From the NCBI GenBank assembly GCA_958451915.1, contig CAUDRX010000090.1, positions 1 through 8,686 of the forward strand: a stretch of DNA of 8,686 nucleotides, written 5' to 3'. Shown piece after piece: positions 1-4,217 of the stretch. The notes under the pieces are model-generated. The model was not told the origin of the DNA, made no database searches, and was given only the letters and a program-made list of their open reading frames with translations. Source of the stretch: an uncultured Peptococcaceae bacterium (GTDB lineage: Bacteria > Bacillota > Peptococcia > Peptococcales > Peptococcaceae). Made by a program: the position numbers and the translations under genes. The stretch's first letter is position 1. Every line of letters starts with the position of its first letter.

Positions 1-175
1 TCATTCCGACTTTATACGCCTGCTCTGCGGCGCTGACGGCGATGCTGACCCAGCGGTCGATCTGGGTGGCGTGGTCGCTTTTGTTCTTGAGATAGGTCAG
101 ATAGGTGCCCAGGAGGGCGACGACGAGCATGATGACCGCTTCCGCGATCTGAGTGATATCGAGTAATTCCATCAT
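1..175 (-). CDS. Phage holin, LL-H family (partial, 3' end beyond window)
   Basis: Only the first 58 codons are in the window; the frame is open through base 2. The protein starts MMELLDITQIAEAV, has one hydrophobic segment (about residues 10-28, rich in Val/Leu/Ile) and then the basic turn LKNKSDHA, followed by an amphipathic stretch ending VSAAEQAYKVG. A short protein with one N-terminal membrane span and an 'AAEQ' helix is the pattern of LL-H-type phage holins, which help release the endolysin across the membrane. The start ATG (175-173) overlaps the TGA stop of the upstream holin as ATGA and has a purine-rich ribosome site (AGGAAAGGA) just upstream; the second ATG at 172 is also possible. 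The family call rests on length, topology and position next to another holin; no search was done. Confidence 0.7.
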   Translation of the reverse strand, partial: MMELLDITQIAEAVIMLVVALLGTYLTYLKNKSDHATQIDRWVSIAVSAAEQAYKVGM

Positions 176-588
176 TTATCATCCTTTCCTTTGTTAGGTT
201 TGTTCTCTACTTTATCCAAAAACTCTGCGAGCGGGCTGATCTCCACGCCGAGTTTGCCGAGGTTCTCCAAGATCGACTTGAACTCCATAATGAGGTAGCC
301 GACGTAGAGCACGATGAGCGCTGCGACACCTGCATCGGCTGGCACGAGTGGCGCGATGGGGATACAGGCAACGAGCACGATGATGCTGCAGAGCTTGCGA
401 AGGATCCCGTTGATGCCTTCCTGGCTCTGGAATGAGATGCCAGGATTGCGCCAGGCGGCCAGGCTACCTGTCACGAAGTCGATGATCATGAGCACGCAGA
501 TGACGGCAAGGATGTAGATGACCTTGCCTTCTGGCGTCTCGGTGGCGGCTCTGAGGGCGTCAAAGATATGCGCTGCTGTTTGGTCCAT
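172..588 (-). CDS. Phage holin, phi-29/TcdE-like (Phage_holin_4_1) family
   Basis: A 138-residue membrane protein expected to form lysis holes in the host membrane at the end of infection. Hydrophobic segments are visible at about residues 23-36, 66-84 and 86-102. The family-like pattern D-F-V-T-G-S-L-A-A-W (37-46) follows the first span, with the polar loop containing SQEGINGILRKL before the second span. The C-terminus is charged (KPNKGKDDK), as usual for holins. The start ATG is 3 bases beyond the stop of the upstream gene, with a G-rich ribosome site (GGGGGTG) about 6 bases upstream. It is followed directly by a second, different holin-like gene, which suggests a holin pair. The endolysin is expected further downstream, outside the window, unless the M23 domain of the hub protein also contributes to lysis. 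Confidence 0.88.
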   Translation of the reverse strand: MDQTAAHIFDALRAATETPEGKVIYILAVICVLMIIDFVTGSLAAWRNPGISFQSQEGINGILRKLCSIIVLVACIPIAPLVPADAGVAALIVLYVGYLIMEFKSILENLGKLGVEISPLAEFLDKVENKPNKGKDDK

Positions 589-591
589 TGG

Positions 592-1074
592 CTACACCCC
601 CATGATCTCTTCGATGGTGCCGAGCTTGTCCCAGAACTCGGGATTGGTCTCTGGCGACCAGTTGTTGTTCGGGATATTGGATGCCCAGACGTAGCCTGCG
701 GCTGTGCAGCACTCCCCGACAGCATAAGTGCTCGTCGCCATCTGGATGAACGGCAGTGCTTTCTTTGGATCCTTGGACCAGTACCAGCCCCATTGCGCTG
801 GCAGTTCCTCTGGTTCCTGCGGGTAGATGTCGCTGTCGTACTGCTGGTTGAGCTTGACCATGCGGCCCTGGGACGTCTGGCAGACGAAGCCGATGGGACG
901 TTCTAGCATGTTCTTCACTTTGCGCGCTTCGGCAAAGAGCGGCACCTTTGCCGCTTCCTCGAAGATGGCGGTGCCATCTGCTGTGCCTGCCTGCGCACGC
1001 GCTTGCAGATCGGCTGCATCGGCCAGGCCTTTCGCATACATAGCGCTCGTGTACAGTTCATTAGACATAAGCAT
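592..1074 (-). CDS. Phage tail-associated protein with C-terminal carbohydrate-binding-like module
   Basis: A 160-residue protein with no transmembrane segment. The N-terminal third (residues 4-30, SNELYTSAMYAKGLADAADL) is helical and alanine-rich. The C-terminal part, about 111-160, resembles the small aromatic carbohydrate-binding fold of CBM5/12-type modules: a strand with TYAVGECCTAAGYVW, then NNNWSPETNPEFWDKLG, with exposed Trp and Tyr residues that could stack on sugars. A tryptophan cluster QWGWYWSKDP lies at 94-103. Two starts are possible, ATG at 1074 or ATG at 1068; GAGG is better spaced for 1074, while MSNELY is the more usual-looking N-terminus. It overlaps the gene upstream by 14 bases and sits between the fibre cassettes and the holins, so a role at the tail tip or in binding cell-wall polymers is plausible. 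The binding role is an inference from residue pattern. Confidence 0.7.
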   Translation of the reverse strand: MLMSNELYTSAMYAKGLADAADLQARAQAGTADGTAIFEEAAKVPLFAEARKVKNMLERPIGFVCQTSQGRMVKLNQQYDSDIYPQEPEELPAQWGWYWSKDPKKALPFIQMATSTYAVGECCTAAGYVWASNIPNNNWSPETNPEFWDKLGTIEEIMGV

Positions 1075-1366
1075 TTACCCCCTCTCGATATGCATTATCA
1101 AGCGTCGCTACACTCACCTGATCAGCTGTCATATCGTTGAGCTTCGCCATAATGTCGGCGTTGCTCGGTTCTAGTTCGACAGGCTCCACCGGCTCCGGCG
1201 GGTTCGGGTCTTCTATCCACGCGCTGCCTGTCCATTTCATGCCCATCACAGACAGGTCGTAACTTGCCAGCTCGATCATGTTGTCGGCGTTGACGATGCC
1301 GGAGAGCTGCGAGACGCCACAGCAGATGCCGTCGTCTGTGATCTGCGCGTAATAATGTACTTCCAT
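1061..1366 (-). CDS. Small phage tail accessory protein (unknown, XkdW-like position)
   Basis: A 101-residue protein beginning MEVHYYAQI. It has an N-terminal beta-rich part with GICCGVSQLSG (residues about 14-24), a 'MGMKWTGSAWIEDPNP' stretch in the middle, a proline/glutamate linker (PPEPVEPVELEPS) and a helical C-terminus. Similar short proteins starting with a Tyr-Ala-Gln-Ile/Val strand and a Gly-Val-Ser-Gln-Leu-Ser-Gly motif are, to my recollection, common after fibre genes in Firmicutes prophages, but no function is established that I can name. The chosen ATG at 1366 follows a near-perfect AAAGGAGG at 1374-1381 that overlaps the stop of cassette D; the in-frame ATG further upstream lies before that site and was rejected. 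It has no poly-G tract, so it should be expressed whatever the cassette state, subject to translational coupling. Confidence 0.7.
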   Translation of the reverse strand: MEVHYYAQITDDGICCGVSQLSGIVNADNMIELASYDLSVMGMKWTGSAWIEDPNPPEPVEPVELEPSNADIMAKLNDMTADQVSVATLDNAYREGVNAYV

Positions 1367-1373
1367 GGATCTA

Positions 1374-1382
1374 CCTCCTTTA
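1374..1382 (-). promoter_or_regulatory. Shine-Dalgarno merged with cassette D stop codon
   Basis: The stop codon of the cassette D C-terminal frame (TAA, 1382-1380) runs directly into AAGGAGG, placed 7 bases before the ATG at 1366. This stop/ribosome-site fusion recurs at several junctions of the fibre block. It favours reinitiation by ribosomes arriving from the upstream reading frame. Confidence 0.8.
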
Positions 1383-1822
1383 ATAGAATTCAATAATCTG
1401 CCATTCCCCTAAGATCTTTGTTGAAAGCTCCCATGGCGGATTGTATCCATAAAATCCGTTTGGACGATTATATTGAAATTGAACAACAATCTTGTCGCTC
1501 TGTAAGCTTATATCTGTAACAATCCCACCAACCGATCCCGTTATATCTTTGTTTCCGTCATTTGGACAGGTAACTTGCAGGGAAAAATCACGTTGAGCAA
1601 AGTATGTTTTACTCATATTTACGCTTGATATCGGGATGTCAATAGTTCCAGTGTTCAAACCATATTCTGTAGATGATGGTCCGTTTTGTGATACGCTTCC
1701 ACGCTGAACACTCTTGCATGCGCCTCTGGCTTTTAAGTCGTCAATACCCCCCCGTTATATTCCGATTGTTCAAGGACTTCATTGATCGCGCCCTTGATCT
1801 CTTCCATTTCAATGATCCCCAT
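1380..1822 (-). CDS. Cassette D: frameshifted (7 G) phase-variable tail protein, VQRG-type domain
   Basis: Read with one extra G (or a -1 shift) at the 7-G tract, this cassette is a 147-residue protein. Its head is MGIIEMEEIKGAI then NEVLEQSEYN; next come the junction GGGIDDLKARGACKSVQRG and a C-terminal domain of about 110 residues, longer than in cassettes A and C, ending GEWQIIEFY. As written, the head frame ends after 29 codons, so the gene is OFF. In the C-terminal frame a TAA lies just upstream of the tract, so that frame has no start of its own before the tract. The ATG at 1822 has AAGGAGG six bases upstream. The C-terminal half is clearly more AT-rich than neighbouring genes (bases 1441-1500: 20 of 60 are G/C by hand count), which suggests recent acquisition of that domain. 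Function as a tail-tip or receptor-binding protein is inferred from position and from the paralogues. Confidence 0.78.
1733..1822 (-). CDS. Cassette D OFF-state peptide (29 codons)
   Basis: With the 7-G tract as sequenced, translation from ATG 1822 yields a 29-residue peptide ending EYNGGVLTT before TAA. It has a strong ribosome site, so it is probably made. It contains only the acidic, likely helical head segment with the IEMEEI motif shared with cassettes B and C (VEMNEV, VEMNEI), and no receptor-binding domain. Confidence 0.65.
   Translation of the reverse strand: MGIIEMEEIKGAINEVLEQSEYNGGVLTT
1747..1753 (-). repeat. Poly-G tract, 7 G (cassette D switch)
   Basis: Seven C on the + strand, G in the transcript, placed directly after the codons for Glu-Tyr-Asn. 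Seven G put the head out of frame with the VQRG domain; eight G would join them through Gly-Gly-Gly-Ile-Asp. Confidence 0.9.
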
Positions 1823-1828
1823 AACGTT

Positions 1829-1836
1829 CCTCCTTA
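1829..1836 (-). promoter_or_regulatory. Shine-Dalgarno merged with cassette C stop codon
   Basis: TAAGGAGG, in which TAA (1836-1834) ends the cassette C domain frame and AAGGAGG serves the cassette D ATG at 1822 with a 6-base spacer. Confidence 0.85.
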
Positions 1837-2147
1837 ATAAAATTCCACCACGGTCCACGGCCCTGTCACGGTAGATGATGGCGCTCCGGTGTTGGTCAGC
1901 AGGATGCCTTCTTCTGTCAGCGAAGCCGATACCTTCGCGCCATAGCTCGTGTTTGTCATTGTGAAATCAGTAAATTCGATGGCTTTGTCAATGTCGATCG
2001 CATTCACGGTGATCGTTGTTGTACTGTTTCCGTTCACTGTGATATTTGCATTCCCACGCTGCACGGACTTGACCGCGCCTCGGCTTAATATACCCCCCCG
2101 TAATACTCTAAGCGGGATAGGATCTCGTTCATCTCTACGATACTCAT
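1834..2147 (-). CDS. Cassette C: frameshifted (7 G) phase-variable tail protein, VQRG-type domain
   Basis: With 8 G this would be a 104-residue protein: head MSIVEMNEILSRLEYY, junction GGGILSRGAVKSVQRG, then a beta-rich domain with NANITVNGNSTTTITVNAID and the ending GPWTVVEFY. The sequenced 7-G tract stops the head after 20 codons, so the cassette is OFF. The domain (from about base 2064) aligns by eye with those of cassette A and of the gene at 3202-3450: the VQRG start, alternating polar/hydrophobic strands, an 'AIDIDKAIEF' segment matching 'TIDPSKAFCI' in cassette A, and a Trp near the end. The start ATG at 2147 overlaps the TGA of cassette B (ATGA) and has GGAGG seven bases upstream inside the end of cassette B. 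Expected to sit at the tail tip or on fibres; inferred, not shown. Confidence 0.8.
2085..2147 (-). CDS. Cassette C OFF-state peptide (20 codons)
   Basis: As sequenced, translation from ATG 2147 gives MSIVEMNEILSRLEYYGGVY, then TAA. It carries only the head module shared with the other cassettes. Its ribosome site is good, so the peptide is probably translated. Confidence 0.65.
   Translation of the reverse strand: MSIVEMNEILSRLEYYGGVY
2093..2099 (-). repeat. Poly-G tract, 7 G (cassette C switch)
   Basis: Seven C on the + strand following the codons for Glu-Tyr-Tyr. One added G would join the head to the VQRG domain. The location within the cassette is the same as in A, B and D. Confidence 0.9.
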
Positions 2148-2830
2148 GCTTGTTCCTCCGTTTCTTTGTCTTTTACAAAAACGGCTTTCGCGGTAAACAC
2201 AGTCGGATTGTTAGGATTGTTCTTTGAGCTCATCCTTACATATGCGATCCAGATCTTAAATTTCTTACACGCGATAGGATTGGCGGTCGAAAGTTTTATC
2301 GTCTTGGTCCCTGGTGACTTTTGTGTGTAATTGTCTGGAAGTGGCGTTTGATTTTCATCCCCATTCGCCTCATAGGACAGTTTGACGTAATAATATGCGG
2401 CTGTCCCTGTATTGATCGGTACAGCCGCATACTCTCTCACGATGTCATCGATCTGGACTTTCACGTATGACGCGTAATCAGCTCGATCGCTATAGTATCG
2501 ATAGGCCTGGAGATTGACCGAGAAGCTTTCAATGAGGATGCGTTCAGCTTCGATATCTACGAAGACTTCATAGGGGATCCCTGGGTCACCGGCTTGTAAA
2601 TAGTTGAACCCAGTGTCACCTGTTTTATCCATCTCCTTGTAGCTCTTCGAAGCTGACACCCGCTTCTGCTCAAGGATATCTTCCACGCTTGACCACTTCA
2701 TATCCTGTACCAAAGCTTGCGTTTCATCGCTTTTATCCAAAAGCGAGTCTATACCCCCCCCGTTATATTCGACGAGGGGTTTTATTTTGTCTACGTGTTC
2801 GATGACTTCGTTCATCTCTACAACGCTCAT
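2144..2830 (-). CDS. Cassette B: intact (8 G, ON) tail protein with distinct C-terminal domain
   Basis: A continuous 228-residue protein starting MSVVEMNEVIEHVDKIKPLV, followed by EYNGGGIDSLLDKSDE at residues 21-36, the junction where the other cassettes are broken. Here the tract is 8 G and the frame reads straight through. The C-terminal part (about 45-228) is not the VQRG domain: it has a helical stretch to about 75, then mixed beta segments such as YEVFVDIEAERILIESFSV and TAAYYYVKLSYEANG, with many Tyr. I do not recognise this domain; it looks like a structural or receptor-binding fibre domain. ATG 2830 was chosen because TAAGGAGG lies 8 bases upstream and the head then matches the other cassettes; a further upstream in-frame ATG precedes this site and was rejected. 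The last codons contain the ribosome site of cassette C. Same head plus unrelated C-terminus indicates module swapping. Confidence 0.85.
   Translation of the reverse strand: MSVVEMNEVIEHVDKIKPLVEYNGGGIDSLLDKSDETQALVQDMKWSSVEDILEQKRVSASKSYKEMDKTGDTGFNYLQAGDPGIPYEVFVDIEAERILIESFSVNLQAYRYYSDRADYASYVKVQIDDIVREYAAVPINTGTAAYYYVKLSYEANGDENQTPLPDNYTQKSPGTKTIKLSTANPIACKKFKIWIAYVRMSSKNNPNNPTVFTAKAVFVKDKETEEQA
2754..2761 (-). repeat. Poly-G tract, 8 G (cassette B switch, in-frame state)
   Basis: Eight C on the + strand. GGG GGG GGT encodes Gly-Gly-Gly and keeps the head and C-terminal domain in one frame. It is one base longer than the tracts of A, C and D. Confidence 0.92.
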
Positions 2831-2838
2831 GATCTCTT

Positions 2839-2846
2839 CCTCCTTA
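2839..2846 (-). promoter_or_regulatory. Shine-Dalgarno merged with cassette A stop codon
   Basis: TAAGGAGG: TAA (2846-2844) ends the cassette A domain frame and AGGAGG serves ATG 2830 of cassette B with an 8-base spacer. Confidence 0.85.
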
Positions 2847-3202
2847 ATAAAACTCAATGACCTGCCACGGGATGTAAAAGTTTGCTGTCTCATCACTGCC
2901 GGCAGAGTAGGTCACGGTGATCTTATCCGCACTCAGCTGATAGCCGCGGATCGTTGCACTCGACACAAACATGGCGTTGGAACCGCTATCGTAGCCAACG
3001 ATACAGAATGCTTTGCTGGGATCGATCGTCGCTATCGTGATCTCATGCGTCTGTATGCCAGACTGCTGCGTGCTCGTAAAGTTCGCGATCCCACGCTGCA
3101 CACTTTTGACAGCGCTCTTCGCCAGAAGGGCATTTATGCCCCCCCGTTATACTCGATGGCGTCTGACACGCTCTCTAATCTTTCCATAACTGCTACATCC
3201 AT
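2844..3202 (-). CDS. Cassette A: frameshifted (7 G) phase-variable tail protein, VQRG-type domain
   Basis: With 8 G the cassette would encode 119 residues: head MDVAVMERLESVSDAIEYN, junction GGGINALLAKSAVKSVQRG, and a beta-rich domain ending PWQVIEFY. The sequenced 7-G tract gives AAC GGG GGG GCA TAA, stopping after 22 codons (OFF). In the domain frame the triplet just before the tract region is TAA, so the domain cannot be entered from an upstream start in its own frame; the first start-like codon is a GTG at 3101 with no convincing ribosome site. ATG 3202 overlaps the stop of the preceding gene by one base (TGATG), and its ribosome site GGGAGGTG lies in the last codons of that gene. Function as a tail-tip or adhesin-like protein is inferred from position and similarity to the constitutive gene at 3202-3450. 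Confidence 0.82.
3134..3202 (-). CDS. Cassette A OFF-state peptide (22 codons)
   Basis: As sequenced, ATG 3202 begins a 22-residue peptide ending EYNGGA before TAA at 3136-3134. It holds only the head segment. The strong, well-placed ribosome site argues that it is translated, but it may have no role beyond being the OFF product. Confidence 0.65.
   Translation of the reverse strand: MDVAVMERLESVSDAIEYNGGA
3139..3145 (-). repeat. Poly-G tract, 7 G (cassette A switch)
   Basis: Seven C on the + strand after the codons for Glu-Tyr-Asn. One added G (or a -1 ribosomal shift) opens the frame through Gly-Gly-Gly-Ile-Asn into the VQRG domain. Confidence 0.92.
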
Positions 3203-3450
3203 CAGCCTCGCACCTCCCAATTGATCCATGCCTGCACGGGCTCAGCAAATGTTATGGTCAATGCATCCTCTGCAAGCGTGTACGCATACGACGCATCACA
3301 TCCTGGCACACCGACAACCGCTGCTGCTGCGCCAGGATCCACAGGATCAATCGCAATGGTTACGCTGGTTCCTGTAAGATGGGTACGACCACGCTGCACA
3401 CGATACGCTGTCTGCTCTGCGATCTGCGTTAATCTATCGTGTAATCTCAT
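3202..3450 (-). CDS. Small phage tail protein with VQRG-type domain, no poly-G switch
   Basis: An 82-residue protein: short head MRLHDRLTQIAEQTAYR, then VQRGRTHLTGTSVTIAIDP and a beta-rich body ending WINWEVRG. The body matches by eye the C-terminal domains of cassettes A, C and D (VQRG start, a '(I/V)-D-P/D' strand-turn about 20 residues later, a Trp close to the end). Here the head joins the domain directly, without the EYNGGG hinge or a G tract, so this looks like the constitutively expressed member of the family. ATG 3450 has AGGAGG six to seven bases upstream, fused with the stop of the preceding gene. Its last codons (TGG GAG GTG CGA GGC TGA) double as the ribosome site of cassette A. 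Similar small VQRG proteins occur, as I recall, near fibre genes in Firmicutes prophages; exact function is unknown. Confidence 0.75.
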   Translation of the reverse strand: MRLHDRLTQIAEQTAYRVQRGRTHLTGTSVTIAIDPVDPGAAAAVVGVPGCDASYAYTLAEDALTITFAEPVQAWINWEVRG

Positions 3451-3456
3451 AATCAA

Positions 3457-3464
3457 CCTCCTTA
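3457..3464 (-). promoter_or_regulatory. Shine-Dalgarno merged with upstream stop codon
   Basis: TAAGGAGG: TAA (3464-3462) ends the fibre-like gene and AGGAGG serves ATG 3450. This is the same junction design as A/B and C/D. Confidence 0.85.
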
Positions 3465-4217
3465 AGAAAAATCTACATATCTGACCCATACATCGGATCT
3501 TACATCGTCAGAACCTTCTTTAAGAACAGATAAGCCAGTAACAAAACGATTAACGGAAGCCGTCGTGGTGACCCCAGTTACATGCACACTCCCGTAACTG
3601 CCGGTAACGTAACTAGGCGTTGAGGCCGTGTTCTCACGAGACACCTCTATTTGGATTAAAAACCATTTTTTCCCGGACGCTGATCCGTTAACGTTTGTTC
3701 TTGCAGATTTTGAAGTCAGTGCAGACTTCATGCTACTTGACGATCGGATGCAGGCTTCCGTTATATTTGCTTTATCCCAGATAGCATTTTTGCACGGTTC
3801 ATTTTCCATTGTGGCTTTTGCGGCGACGCTGTTCTCGCAAACAGCCATAAATGCCGTTGCATCTCCCATGACCGCATTCGGGGTTGTCAGACTTTCCCAG
3901 GTTACCCCACTAACTTCTCCGCATGCTCCTTTGCAATAAATACCATACTTATTATTTGACACAGCCCATGAAACAAGGTGCTTAGCAATTGCATCATTGT
4001 TGGCCGCATCTGTATTAGCGATCAAAGTATTCATGCGTGAAGCGTCCCTATACGTCGCAGACTCTATACCAGACGTTTTGAGATCCTCGATCCAATCACT
4101 AATCTGCGTCCCCAGCAAAATATCTTTTGTAATAAGATACGTATCCTCCACACGATCCATCAGGTTTTCGGCTCTTGCCAATAGTTCATCCAGCTTGCTG
4201 ACTTCAATGGGATCCAT
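3462..4217 (-). CDS. Phage tail fibre-like protein
   Basis: A 251-residue protein. The N-terminus (MDPIEVSKLDELLARAENL, continuing to about 45) is an acidic amphipathic helix likely to trimerise or dock on the baseplate. The middle contains degenerate alanine/methionine repeats typical of phage fibres (NAVMGDATAFMAV, SSSMKSAL). The C-terminal 80 residues are rich in Ser, Thr and Val with beta character (TGSYGSVHVTGVTTTASVN) and end RSDVWVRYVDFS. The end is reminiscent of the '..EFY' ends of the cassettes. ATG 4217 overlaps the previous stop by one base (TGATG); GTG 4220 is an alternative with better spacing to AAGGAG, and GTG 4226 is too close to it. Sampled stretches are lower in G/C than the baseplate genes (3661-3720: 25 of 60), suggesting separate origin. 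Receptor binding is inferred. Confidence 0.75.
   Translation of the reverse strand: MDPIEVSKLDELLARAENLMDRVEDTYLITKDILLGTQISDWIEDLKTSGIESATYRDASRMNTLIANTDAANNDAIAKHLVSWAVSNNKYGIYCKGACGEVSGVTWESLTTPNAVMGDATAFMAVCENSVAAKATMENEPCKNAIWDKANITEACIRSSSSMKSALTSKSARTNVNGSASGKKWFLIQIEVSRENTASTPSYVTGSYGSVHVTGVTTTASVNRFVTGLSVLKEGSDDVRSDVWVRYVDFS

Noticed and set aside
1076..1081. Short G run before the gene at 592-1074 as a fifth switch
   Set aside because: It is only about five G, lies outside a coding hinge and is part of the ribosome site GAGGGGG; no frame is broken there.
2831..2896. Longer cassette B start (22 extra codons upstream)
   Set aside because: The upstream in-frame ATG would overlap cassette A and lies before the TAAGGAGG ribosome site; ATG 2830 gives a head matching the other cassettes.
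1747..3145. Poly-G length differences as plain sequencing or assembly error
   Set aside because: Errors could alter a run by one base, but four paralogous cassettes sharing a pure-G run at the same hinge, with the GGGI junction restored in each, is a biological pattern regardless. The precise 7 or 8 count per tract still needs read-level confirmation.
1380..3202. Diversity-generating retroelement or invertible tail-fibre segment
   Set aside because: No reverse transcriptase, template/variable repeat pair with adenine-biased differences, recombinase gene or inverted repeats flanking the cassettes were seen within the window. Elements located outside cannot be excluded.
1834..3202. Cassettes A, C and D as decaying pseudogenes
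   Set aside because: Apart from the single-base offset at the G tract, each frame is open to a proper stop fused with the next ribosome site, with no other stops or shifts. Random decay would not hit the same site three times.
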